Positions 1 through 7,071 of a stretch of 46,791 nt of DNA are shown piece after piece. Within the stretch, counting starts at the first letter, position 1; each line of letters begins with the position of its first letter. The DNA is from Actinomadura rubrisoli (GTDB lineage Bacteria > Actinomycetota > Actinomycetes > Streptosporangiales > Streptosporangiaceae). The notes beneath the pieces were generated by a model. That model was not told where the DNA came from. It saw only the letters and a program-made list of their open reading frames with translations, and ran no database searches. The position numbers and the translations under genes are program-made. The stretch is taken from the NCBI RefSeq assembly GCF_004349215.1, contig NZ_SMKU01000026.1, positions 1-46,791 on the forward strand, read 5' to 3'.

Positions 1-49
1 AACGTGTGGAGTCGACCGGTACTAATAGGCCGAGTGGCTTGAACACACT
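1..49 (+). rRNA. 23S ribosomal RNA, 3' end (partial)
   Basis: The window opens inside the conserved 3' terminal segment of 23S rRNA: the motif GACCGGTACTAATAGGCCGA is visible at about 14-33. The rest of the gene lies outside the window. A 5S gene follows about 160 bases downstream in the same orientation, as expected for a bacterial rrn operon. The exact 3' end was placed by eye near the last bases of the conserved segment and may be off by several bases. Confidence 0.9.
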
Positions 50-211
50 GAACGTTCAAACCGAATCGCTGCACGAATGCGATGTTCGCGTCCCTGTGTG
101 GTTCCCAGGAAACAACCGGGAACCCGCACCACACATATAGTTGAATACCGATGCTTTGAGTCGTCGGACGATGAGCTTCCCGCATCCCTGTCTGGGGTGT
201 TGGGGTTGGTC

Positions 212-330
212 GTTCGGTGGTTATGGCGGAGGGGAAACACCCGGTCCCATCCCGAACCCGGAAGTTAAGCCCTTCAGCGCCGATGGTACTGCACGGGAGA
301 CTGTGTGGGAGAGTAGGACACCGCCGGACT
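212..330 (+). rRNA. 5S ribosomal RNA
   Basis: The stretch carries the typical actinobacterial 5S signatures: GGTGGTTATGGCG near the start, CCCGAACCCGGAAGTTAAG in the middle, and GGGAGAGTAGGACACCGCC at the end, which pairs with the 5' end. Length of about 119 bases is normal. It lies between the 23S end and a strong terminator, so it is the last gene of the rRNA operon. Confidence 0.95.
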
Positions 331-340
331 CATATTGCAG

Positions 341-378
341 GAAGGGCCCCGCCACACGGCGGGGCCCTTCCTCATTTT
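341..378 (+). terminator. Rho-independent terminator of the rRNA operon
   Basis: A perfect 13-base-pair stem (341-353 with 358-370) with an ACAC loop is followed by a short T-rich run, CTCATTTT. It ends the rRNA operon and sits 10 bases from the stop codon of the convergent TetR gene, so it may serve both directions. Confidence 0.9.
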
Positions 379-387
379 CGGAGGTTT

Positions 388-1002
388 TCAGTCCTCCGGC
401 TGCGGGACGTCGCGGCCGGCGAAGGCGTCCCAGAGCAGAGCCGCGGGTTCGGCGGTGGCGAAAAGGGATTCGATCCGGGACCGGTCGCCGTCGAGGTGGG
501 CGATGGTCTGAATGCCGAGGAACATGGCGACGGCGGCCATTCCGAGCTCGCTGCTGGGGATCAGGTTCTCCAGCGTGGTGCCTTCCACGAGGCGGTGGAT
601 CGCGGCTGCGGCGAAGTCGGCCCAGGGGCCGATGTGGGCGAGCAGTTCCGCGCGCAGCCGGGGAGAGCCCGAGGAGGCGGCGAACAGTTCCTGGACGGCG
701 TCGATGTGTCCCTGGTCGCGCATGTCCTCGGCGTACAGCTCGCGGAGGCGTGCGAGGAGGTCGGCGGCGCTGGTGCAGGAGCCGAGCGCCTCCTGATAGC
801 AGGCCATCCGCGCCCGGCTCGTATGACGGAGGGCGGCGAGGAGCAGATCCTCCAGGTCGTCGAAGTGGTAGTAGATGACGCCGGGCGCGAAGCCGCCGGT
901 CCGGGCGATGGAGCGGGCGGTCGTCCCGCCGTAGCCCTCGGTCGCGAGCGTCCGGATCGTCGCCTCCAGAAGGCGATTCCTGGCTTCCTCGCGTGACGCC
1001 AT
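388..1002 (-). CDS. TetR/AcrR family transcriptional regulator
   Basis: This is a 204-residue TetR-type repressor, the normal length. The N-terminal helix-turn-helix (about residues 8-55) reads LLEATIRTLATEGYGGTT, then SIARTGGFAPGVIYYHFDD, the family signature. The C-terminal ligand domain is not specific enough to name an effector. The ATG at 1000-1002 is preceded by a GAAGGTGAT-type ribosome site and lies 5 bases after the stop of the desaturase gene, so it is the third gene of an operon with the FAD oxidoreductase and desaturase. It most likely represses that operon through the 20-base palindrome at 3325-3344; this link is inference from position. Confidence 0.9.
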   Translation of the reverse strand: MASREEARNRLLEATIRTLATEGYGGTTARSIARTGGFAPGVIYYHFDDLEDLLLAALRHTSRARMACYQEALGSCTSAADLLARLRELYAEDMRDQGHIDAVQELFAASSGSPRLRAELLAHIGPWADFAAAAIHRLVEGTTLENLIPSSELGMAAVAMFLGIQTIAHLDGDRSRIESLFATAEPAALLWDAFAGRDVPQPED

Positions 1003-1007
1003 CGGGG

Positions 1008-1787
1008 TCAGATCACCTTCCTGGGCCGCACGCCCGCTTCGGCGAGGATCGGATCGAGCCGCCGCGCGAGGCGGGCGAGATGGTGGCTCGGCACCTGCGG
1101 GTAGAGATGGTGCTCCAAGTGGTACGTCAACTCCAGGAACAGGGCCGGGACGATCCGGCCCCGCAGGGTGTGCGTCTGCGTGAGCGGCGTGTCCCCGTAG
1201 TGGCGGTGCGGCAGATGGACGGTGAGCAGCGGATAGACCCAGCTTCCCACGATCATCATGACGGCGTACACGAGGAGCCCGCGCCAGAACAGGGCGCCTG
1301 CGCCGATCGCGGCCGGTGCCGCCGCCGCTTCGGCGAGCAGCCAGAGACGCTGCCGCGCGGTGCCCCGCCGGTACGCCCATACCCACAGCCGGAATAGGAA
1401 GACCGGGCCGTACAGGATCGCTCCTAGCGCGGACAGGTCGGCGGGATGGCCTTCCGGGTCCTCTTCGCTCGGGAACGTCCGATGGTGCTGGAGGTGGGTG
1501 GCGCGGTAGGCGTGGCCGCTCTCCAGCAGGACCAGGCCCAGAAGGAACAGCGCCCATTCCGTCGCCCGCCGTCCGAGTCCGAGAGAGCGGTGGACGACGT
1601 CGTGTGTCGCCGTCACCACGGCGACGAAGATGCCGAACGCGATCAGCGGGGTGAGCCACCACCAGCCCGCGGCCGCGGCCGCGGCGAACAGGACGACGCC
1701 GAGGTAGGGCAGCGACAGCGTGAGGATCCGGCGGCGGCGGGTCGTCACCAGCAGGTCGGGGCCGAGCTCGGACAGCTTCGGGATCAT
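1008..1787 (-). CDS. Membrane fatty acid desaturase / carotenoid hydroxylase-like protein
   Basis: This 259-residue integral membrane protein has the three histidine clusters of the membrane di-iron desaturase/hydroxylase family: HDVVH, HLQHH and HLEHH. Hydrophobic segments flank them, at about residues 22-60 and 85-200. Such proteins insert double bonds, hydroxyl or keto groups into lipids or carotenoids using O2. The ATG overlaps the stop of the preceding oxidoreductase gene by 4 bases (ATGA), so the two are translationally coupled. The partner resembles carotenoid desaturases/isomerases, so a carotenoid or polyene lipid substrate is plausible, but no phytoene synthase is in the window and the substrate is unknown. 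Confidence 0.82.
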   Translation of the reverse strand: MIPKLSELGPDLLVTTRRRRILTLSLPYLGVVLFAAAAAAGWWWLTPLIAFGIFVAVVTATHDVVHRSLGLGRRATEWALFLLGLVLLESGHAYRATHLQHHRTFPSEEDPEGHPADLSALGAILYGPVFLFRLWVWAYRRGTARQRLWLLAEAAAAPAAIGAGALFWRGLLVYAVMMIVGSWVYPLLTVHLPHRHYGDTPLTQTHTLRGRIVPALFLELTYHLEHHLYPQVPSHHLARLARRLDPILAEAGVRPRKVI

Positions 1788-3334
1788 CGCGGCACCGCCG
1801 TCCGGCGCCTGGCGCGGAGCACGTCGTCCGCGACGATCCTGCTGCCCAGCGCACAGGCGACGGTGCCGAGCCCCGGCCAGGTCGAGTCGCCGACGAGCCA
1901 CAGCCCGGGCACGCCCAGCGAGTGGGGCACCGCGTTCTGGTTGGCGTTGCCCGGCGTCTGGTGCGCGCCGCCGACGGCGCCGCCCGGCCGGAACGCGAAG
2001 CGCTCGTACGTGCGGGGCGTGCCCACCTCGCGGACGGCCGCCCGTTCGCCGAGCGACGGGTGGACGCGCCGCGCCAGCTCCACGAGCCGCTCGCCGATAT
2101 CCCGTTTGCGGGCCGCGTAGTCGCCCGCCGGGAGGCCCGCCCAGTCCTGGAGCCGGGTGTGCGTGGAGAGCATCACGGTGCGGTGGCCGGGCGGCGCGCT
2201 CTCGTCGTCGTCCCGCGCGGAGACCGAGACGAACATGTTGTTGCCGTCGCCGAGCGGCCGCCGGTAGTCGTGCAGCAGCTGGTGGTGGGTGAACTCCTGC
2301 CCGGCGACCTCGTCCTCCGGGACGCCGAGGAAGGCCACGACTGCGCCGCCCATCTGCGTCTCGTCGCGGTCGAGGTAGGGCCGGAGGCGGCCGGCGAGGT
2401 CGGGGATCACCCGCGCGGTGGTGGGGGCGGGTAGCGCGCTCACCACCTGCGCGGCGTGGACGATGCCCCGCCGGGTGCGGACGTGGAACGCCCCGGGCCG
2501 TCCAAGGACCTGTTCGACCTGGCAGCCGACGAGCAGCCGGCCGCCCAGCCCCCGGTAGTGGGCGAGGTAGCGCCGCCAGAATCCGCGCATGCCGCCCCGC
2601 GCCCGGGTGAGTCCCGCGCCGCGGATGGTGACGCCGAGCGCGGCGTTGATCAGCGGGGCGCGGTCGACGGTGCCGTGCACGGTGTCCTCCACCAGCATCG
2701 ACAGCAGGCCGACGAGCGGCGCGTCGCCGCGCAGGCCGTGCCGCGCCAGCGCGTCCCCGAGGGTCGTGTTCACGTGGCGGGCGAGCGGTACGCCGCGCGG
2801 CCCGAGCGCCTTCAGGTTGTGGAGGGCGTCGGCCGGGGTCCGCATCGGCAGGCGCACCCCGGCGCGGCTCGCGTCCCAGAACACCTGTGCGAGCCGGTCG
2901 AGCCGGGACCAGAAGGCCCGGTGCTCCGGGCTGTCGCCCAGGGCCCGCAGCCGCTCGGCATGCCAGGCCGCGGTGTCGCGGTGAAGGGTGACCTTGCGGT
3001 CGGGCAGCCAGGCCACGTAGCCGGGCAGCGCCTCGCCGGGCACCGGTTCCATGCCGATGGCGGTGAGCAGCTCGGCGCCGACGCCGCCGGGCTCGAAGTC
3101 GACCATGGTGGTGGCGCCCACGTCGAACGAGAAGCCCCGCCGCCGGTAGTAGCCCGCGCAGCCGCCGACGTGCCCGTGCGCCTCGATCACGAGCGTGGAG
3201 ACCCCGGCGGCCTGCAACCGGGCCGCCGTCGCCATCCCGGCCAGCCCGCCACCGAGCACGGCCACCTCGCACGACGCCGGGAACCGCGGGGCCGTCTCAC
3301 GCCGTCGCCGATTCTGAACCGTTGTTCTGAACAT
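1784..3334 (-). CDS. Phytoene desaturase/carotenoid isomerase-like FAD oxidoreductase
   Basis: The N-terminal dinucleotide fold VAVLGGGLAGMATAARL is followed by EAHGHVGGCAG and DVGATTMVDF, features of the CrtI/CrtISO amine-oxidase-type family. The C-terminal FAD motif reads GLWLVGDSTWPGLGTVACALG. The family desaturates, isomerises or ketolates carotenoids. I place the start at the ATG 3332-3334 (516 aa). A TTGACG at 3365-3370, an 18-base spacer and GATTCT at 3341-3346 form a promoter whose -10 box ends six bases before this ATG, which suggests a leaderless mRNA. A longer reading from a TTG at 3368-3370 would use the -35 box as start codon and is unlikely. First gene of the three-gene operon with desaturase and TetR; exact substrate unknown. 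Confidence 0.82.
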   Translation of the reverse strand: MFRTTVQNRRRRETAPRFPASCEVAVLGGGLAGMATAARLQAAGVSTLVIEAHGHVGGCAGYYRRRGFSFDVGATTMVDFEPGGVGAELLTAIGMEPVPGEALPGYVAWLPDRKVTLHRDTAAWHAERLRALGDSPEHRAFWSRLDRLAQVFWDASRAGVRLPMRTPADALHNLKALGPRGVPLARHVNTTLGDALARHGLRGDAPLVGLLSMLVEDTVHGTVDRAPLINAALGVTIRGAGLTRARGGMRGFWRRYLAHYRGLGGRLLVGCQVEQVLGRPGAFHVRTRRGIVHAAQVVSALPAPTTARVIPDLAGRLRPYLDRDETQMGGAVVAFLGVPEDEVAGQEFTHHQLLHDYRRPLGDGNNMFVSVSARDDDESAPPGHRTVMLSTHTRLQDWAGLPAGDYAARKRDIGERLVELARRVHPSLGERAAVREVGTPRTYERFAFRPGGAVGGAHQTPGNANQNAVPHSLGVPGLWLVGDSTWPGLGTVACALGSRIVADDVLRARRRTAVPR

Positions 3335-3344
3335 GTGTTCAGAA
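3325..3344. promoter_or_regulatory. Palindromic operator, probable TetR site
   Basis: Perfect inverted repeat of 9 bases with a 2-base centre, TTCTGAACA-TG-TGTTCAGAA. A further half site (ATTCTGAAC) lies at 3311-3319. It spans the predicted transcription and translation start of the FAD oxidoreductase, ideal for repression by the TetR protein encoded at the operon end. Confidence 0.75.
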
Positions 3345-3370
3345 TCGCCCCGCGCGGGAGGTGCCGTCAA
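3341..3370 (-). promoter_or_regulatory. Predicted promoter of the carotenoid-type operon
   Basis: On the minus strand TTGACG (3365-3370) is followed after 18 bases by GATTCT (3341-3346), which ends six bases before the ATG at 3334. Part of the -10 box lies in the operator palindrome. Confidence 0.6.
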
Positions 3371-3408
3371 TGCCGAGAGGGATTTCCTTGGCGCTGAGCG
3401 CCGTGCCC

Positions 3409-3639
3409 TCAGCCGCCGAGCAGGCTCGCGAGCGCCGGGTGGACGCGGCCGGGGGTGACGGTGGTGATGCTGTACCGGCCGACCCCGGCCTCGACGAAGG
3501 GGTCCTCCGTCGTGATCTTCTCGGCGGTCGCGCGGTCGACACCGGCCGCGAGGATGAGGCCGCCGTCCTCGGACGGGACCGTCTGGCCGGAGAGCAGGAA
3601 GGTGCCGTCGGCGTGGTGCCGTTCGAGCATGGTCGGCAT
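3409..3639 (-). CDS. YciI-like (YCII-related) protein, short N-terminus
   Basis: This 76-residue protein keeps the core of the YCII-related fold: DGTFLLSGQTVPSEDGGLIL, then AEKITTEDPFVEAGVGRYSI and a C-terminal TPGR segment. Family members are usually about 95 residues and begin with a hydrophobic beta strand followed by 'HR.FLD'. Here the protein starts directly at MPTMLERHHADGTF, so the first strand is missing. It may be a shortened functional copy or a degraded gene; no better upstream start is visible. The biochemical role of the family is poorly known (a dimeric alpha-beta fold related to small monooxygenase-like proteins). Confidence 0.6.
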   Translation of the reverse strand: MPTMLERHHADGTFLLSGQTVPSEDGGLILAAGVDRATAEKITTEDPFVEAGVGRYSITTVTPGRVHPALASLLGG

Positions 3640-3658
3640 TCTTCCGGGTTCCGTGGGC

Positions 3659-3742
3659 TCAGGCGCGCGCGGTGGGGCCGGTCAGCATCTTGAGGGACAG
3701 GGCGGCGGCCCACAGCCAGATGACGGCGCCGCCGGTGAGCAT
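3659..3742 (-). pseudogene. Possible remnant or very small membrane protein
   Basis: An open stretch of 27 codons encodes MLTGGAVIWLWAAALSLKML then a short tail, one hydrophobic helix. The reading frame stays open upstream with a C-terminal-like sequence (AHDFR). It could be the tail of a lost membrane protein or a genuine small membrane peptide. It sits between the shortened YciI gene and the ArsR-SRPBCC gene, in a small region that looks rearranged. Confidence 0.25.
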
Positions 3743-3782
3743 CAGGCGGAAGTCGTGGGCGGACCCCGACCGCGAGCGCGGA

Positions 3783-4580
3783 TCAGGTGTAGAGGGGGCG
3801 GCCGGTCTCCAGGAGTGTCTTCAGGTCGCTGAGGACCTGGGCCCAGCCGCCGCCGGCCTCGGGGATCCGGCCGGCGGCCTGCGCCGCGGTCTGGGGTGCG
3901 CCGGTGACGTCGTGGGTGACGGTCAGGGTGCAGACGCCGTCGCCGCCGTCCTCGATCTCGTGGGTGAGCCGGGTGAAGTCCTCGCCGAGGAACAGCGCGC
4001 GCCACGTCTGGACGAGCTTGCGGGGCGGGTCGGCCTCGATGACCTCGCCGTCGATCACGACGTCGGGGGCGCCGGCCTTCTTCATGGCCTCGCTGGCCAG
4101 GCTCCGGTAGGCGCCACCGGGGCGCAGGTCGTACTCGACGGGCGCCTGGTAGCCGAACTTCACGGTCCACTCGGGCTTGGTGATGGCGTCCCAGACCGCC
4201 TGCGGGGTCGCCCTGATGTAAACGCGGTACATCTGCACGGTGGTACCGGTCGTCGCGGTCATCTCGTTCGCCTCCAGTTGGTGTTTGAGGTCGGCCAGCG
4301 CCGCCGCGGGCCGCTCGGTGTACTTGTCGATCCATCGGTCGTGGATGAGCCGGATCGGGACCGGGTTGAGGAAGTGCAGCTTCTCCCGGCCAGAGCGGCG
4401 CGTGACCACCAGTCCCGCGTCCTCCAGGACCCGCAGGTGCTTGGCGACGCCGAAGCGCGTCATCTCCAGCTCCGACTCCAGTTCGCCGAGGGTGCGTCCG
4501 TCCCTGGTGAACAGCAGGTCGAGAAGGAAGCGGCGGGTCTTGTCCGCCAGTGCCTTGAACGCCAGATCGTCGTCCGTCAC
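3783..4580 (-). CDS. ArsR-type HTH fused to SRPBCC (AHSA1-like) domain protein
   Basis: A 265-residue fusion. Residues about 1-85 are an ArsR/SmtB winged helix (LAFKALADKTRRFLLDLLFT, TRFGVAKHLRVLEDAGLVVTR). Residues about 105-262 are an SRPBCC/AHSA1 domain (YIRATPQAVWDAITKPEWT, then a glycine-rich sheet and the final VLSDLKTLLETG helix). Often these two domains are separate neighbouring genes; here they are one polypeptide, so the SRPBCC cavity is probably the sensor for the DNA-binding domain. The start is taken as GTG 4578-4580: a promoter TTGACA-N18-TATTTT ends six bases upstream. The longer frame from a TTG at 4614 is really the -35 box. Autoregulation through the operator at 4594-4609 is likely. 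Confidence 0.85.
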   Translation of the reverse strand: MTDDDLAFKALADKTRRFLLDLLFTRDGRTLGELESELEMTRFGVAKHLRVLEDAGLVVTRRSGREKLHFLNPVPIRLIHDRWIDKYTERPAAALADLKHQLEANEMTATTGTTVQMYRVYIRATPQAVWDAITKPEWTVKFGYQAPVEYDLRPGGAYRSLASEAMKKAGAPDVVIDGEVIEADPPRKLVQTWRALFLGEDFTRLTHEIEDGGDGVCTLTVTHDVTGAPQTAAQAAGRIPEAGGGWAQVLSDLKTLLETGRPLYT

Positions 4581-4586
4581 GCCCTC

Positions 4587-4616
4587 AAAATAGGTGACCA
4601 AAAGGTCACATGTCAA
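4587..4616 (-). promoter_or_regulatory. Promoter of the ArsR-SRPBCC gene with operator in the spacer
   Basis: On the minus strand TTGACA lies at 4611-4616 and TATTTT at 4587-4592, an 18-base spacer. The spacer contains the perfect inverted repeat GTGACC-N4-GGTCAC at 4594-4609. Transcription would begin at or next to the GTG start codon at 4580, giving a leaderless mRNA, and repressor binding would block the polymerase directly. Confidence 0.78.
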
Positions 4617-4649
4617 CGATGGCGGGGGAGAGCCAAGGTGGGACGGGGA

Positions 4650-5258
4650 TCAGCGGGCGAGGGCCATGTCCAGGGTGGCGGCCCACTGGCGGAGGAGGCG
4701 GGTGCGGCGGGCCGAGTCGTCGGTGAGGAGGTCGGCCAGGCCGAGGCCGCGGACGAGGTCCAGGGTGGCCTGGACGGTCTCGCGGACGCCGGGGACCGAC
4801 TCGTCCGCGCGCAGGGCCTCGACGGTCAGCCGGTGGGCCTCGCGTCCGACGCGGGCTTCCAGCGGCAGGACCTGGGCGCGGAGCTGATCGTCGGAGCTGG
4901 CCGCGACCCAGAGTTGGAGCGCCGCGCGGAAGAGCGGCGTGGTGTACATCTCGCCGAGCAGCGTGACGACCTCAAGGGTGGACGGGCGGTGGTCGGCGAG
5001 CGCGTCCAGGCGCTCGCGCATCCGGGTCATCCGCACGTCGGAGCCGTACTCGACCGCCGCGGTCACCAGCTCCTCGCGCGTGCGGAAGTGGTGCTGGGCG
5101 GCGCCTCGGGACACCCCGGCGCGCTCGGCCACGACCGCCACGGTGGTGCCCGTCCAGCCCACGGAGGCGAGGCATTCGACGGCCGCCTCCAGGAGGCGCC
5201 GCCGGGTGGCGCGGCTGCGGTCCTGCCGCGGCTCGCGGGGGAGTGCCTGCGTGCTCAT
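4650..5258 (-). CDS. TetR family regulator of the AtuA/carboxylase operon
   Basis: A 202-residue TetR protein. The HTH (about residues 15-62) reads RRRLLEAAVECLASVGWTGT, then VAERAGVSRGAAQHHFRTRE. The ATG 5256-5258 is preceded by AAGGAAG. It is transcribed away from the AtuA-carboxyltransferase-biotin carboxylase operon across a 100-base gap that contains the palindrome at 5312-5329, the classic layout for a local repressor of an acyl-CoA catabolic operon. The inducer is probably an acyl-CoA intermediate of the same pathway; that is inference. Confidence 0.88.
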   Translation of the reverse strand: MSTQALPREPRQDRSRATRRRLLEAAVECLASVGWTGTTVAVVAERAGVSRGAAQHHFRTREELVTAAVEYGSDVRMTRMRERLDALADHRPSTLEVVTLLGEMYTTPLFRAALQLWVAASSDDQLRAQVLPLEARVGREAHRLTVEALRADESVPGVRETVQATLDLVRGLGLADLLTDDSARRTRLLRQWAATLDMALAR

Positions 5259-5311
5259 CGCTTCCTTGGCTCGGTGGGGTCCCAGTCAACCAAATGATCG
5301 CGGCCAGAAAC

Positions 5312-5352
5312 AATCAAGCGCGATTGATTTTTTACGTTCGGGCTGGCAGGGT
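5312..5352 (+). promoter_or_regulatory. Operator and promoter of the AtuA operon
   Basis: The inverted repeat AATCAA-GCGCGA-TTGATT lies at 5312-5329. Its right arm TTGATT (5324-5329) is also the -35 box; after 17 bases comes CAGGGT (5347-5352), six bases before the ATG at 5359. Binding by the divergent TetR would cover the -35 element. The arrangement again predicts a leaderless transcript. Confidence 0.7.
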
Positions 5353-5358
5353 GCAGCC

Positions 5359-7071
5359 ATGGGCCAACCGTTGCGGGTCGGTAACGCCTCGGGCTTCTAC
5401 GGCGACCGCTCCTCCGCCGTGCGGGAGATGCTGGAGGGCGGGCCGCTGGACGTCCTCACCGGGGACTACCTCGCCGAGTTGACGATGCTGATCCTGGGCC
5501 GGAGCAGGATGAAGGACCCGGAGGGCGGGTACGCGTCCACGTTCCCGCGGCAGATGGAGGAGTGCCTCGGCCTCGCCGCCGAGAAGGGGACGAAGATCGT
5601 CACCAATGCCGGCGGCCTCAACCCGCGCGGGCTGGCGGCCCGGCTGCGCGAGCTGGCCGAGCGGCTCGGGATCGGGGTGCGCGTCGCGCACGTCGAGGGC
5701 GACGACCTGCTTCCCCGGGCGGAGGAGCTCGGCCTGGGCGGCTCCCGGTACGGGCGGCCGCTCACCGCGAACGCCTACCTGGGCGCCTGGGGCATCGTCG
5801 AATGCCTGCGGGGCGGCGCCGACATCGTGGTGACGGGACGGGTCACCGACGCCTCGCTGGTGGTCGGGCCCGCCGCCGCGCACTTCGGCTGGGCGCGCGA
5901 CGACTGGGACGCGCTGGCCGGCGCGACCGCCGCCGGGCACGTCCTGGAGTGCGGCGCCCAGGCCACCGGCGGCAACTACGCCTTCTTTGAAGAGATCTAC
6001 AATGTAAAGGCGCCGGGCTTTCCGTTCGCCGAGATCTACGCCGATGGCTCCAGCGTGATCACCAAGCACCCGGGCACCGGCGGCGCGGTGACCACCGAGA
6101 CGGTCACGGCGCAGCTGCTCTACGAGATCGGCGGGCCGTCCTACGCCGGTCCTGACGTGACGACGCGCTTCGACACGATCGAACTGGGCCGGGACGGCCC
6201 GGACCGGGTCCGGATCAGCGGCGTCCGGGGGACCCCGCCGCCGGAAACCACGAAGGTGTGCCTGAATCACCTGGGCGGGCACCGCAACGAGATGACGTTC
6301 GTCCTCACCGGGCTCGGCATCGAGGCCAAGGCGGAACTCGCCAAGGCGCGGCTGGAGTCCGCGTTCGGCGACGCCCCACCGGCCCGCGTCGAGTGGACCC
6401 TGATCGGCGCCGCCAAGCCCGACCCGGCCACGCAGGGCGAGGCGACCGCGCTGCTGCGCTGCGCCGTCCTCGACCCGGACGCGGAGAAGGCCGGGCGCGC
6501 GTTCAGCGGCGCGGTGGTGGAGTTGGCTCTCGCCGGCTACCCGGGCTTCACGATGACGTCTCCGCCCGGGAAGGGCAGCCCGTACGGGGTCTACACGCCG
6601 GCGTTCGTCCCCAACGGGGAGGTCGAGCACGTCGCCGTCCTGGCCGACGGCACCCGCGTGCCCATCGCCCCGGCCCCGGTCACCGCGGCCCTCCCGGTCC
6701 CTGCGGCGACCGCGCCGCCGCCGCTCGCCGACGCCGGGACGACCGTCCGGGAGCCGCTGGGACGGGTCGCGGGCGCGCGGAGCGGGGACAAGGGCGGGGA
6801 CGCCAACATCGGCGTCTGGGCCCGGACGGACGCGCAGTGGCGCTGGCTGGAGCCCTTCCTCACGGTCGAGCGGCTCGGCGAGCTGCTGCCCGAGACCCTC
6901 GACCATGCCGTCCAGCGGCACGTCCTGCCGAACCTCCGCGCGGTCAACTTCGTCGTCGAAGGGCTGCTACAGGAGGGCGTATCCGCCTCGACCCGGTTCG
7001 ACCCGCAGGGCAAGGCCCTCGGGGAGTGGCTGCGGTCGCGCATCGTCGACATCCCGGAGACAGTCCTTTGA
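5359..7071 (+). CDS. Acyclic terpene utilisation AtuA family protein (DUF1446)
   Basis: This 570-residue protein belongs to the AtuA/DUF1446 family. The main domain (about residues 1-450) opens with RVGNASGFYGDRSSAVREML and contains TNAGGLNPRGLA and DIVVTGRVTDASLVVGP. A smaller C-terminal AtuA-associated domain (about 460-565) has VAGARSGDKGGDANIGVWAR. In Pseudomonas atuA is part of the citronellol/geraniol catabolic cluster next to geranyl-CoA carboxylase; its exact reaction is not settled. Here it is directly followed by the two carboxylase subunits, matching that context. The ATG at 5359 has no ribosome site but a promoter six bases upstream, so leaderless translation is likely. Its stop overlaps the next start. 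Confidence 0.85.
   Translation: MGQPLRVGNASGFYGDRSSAVREMLEGGPLDVLTGDYLAELTMLILGRSRMKDPEGGYASTFPRQMEECLGLAAEKGTKIVTNAGGLNPRGLAARLRELAERLGIGVRVAHVEGDDLLPRAEELGLGGSRYGRPLTANAYLGAWGIVECLRGGADIVVTGRVTDASLVVGPAAAHFGWARDDWDALAGATAAGHVLECGAQATGGNYAFFEEIYNVKAPGFPFAEIYADGSSVITKHPGTGGAVTTETVTAQLLYEIGGPSYAGPDVTTRFDTIELGRDGPDRVRISGVRGTPPPETTKVCLNHLGGHRNEMTFVLTGLGIEAKAELAKARLESAFGDAPPARVEWTLIGAAKPDPATQGEATALLRCAVLDPDAEKAGRAFSGAVVELALAGYPGFTMTSPPGKGSPYGVYTPAFVPNGEVEHVAVLADGTRVPIAPAPVTAALPVPAATAPPPLADAGTTVREPLGRVAGARSGDKGGDANIGVWARTDAQWRWLEPFLTVERLGELLPETLDHAVQRHVLPNLRAVNFVVEGLLQEGVSASTRFDPQGKALGEWLRSRIVDIPETVL

Noticed and set aside
3335..3370. TTG at 3368-3370 as start of the FAD oxidoreductase
   Set aside because: It is part of a TTGACG -35 box; the extra 12 residues are not family-like and the operator would lie inside the coding region.
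4581..4616. TTG at 4614-4616 as start of the ArsR-SRPBCC protein
   Set aside because: The TTG is the first half of a consensus TTGACA -35 box and the encoded extension would span the operator.
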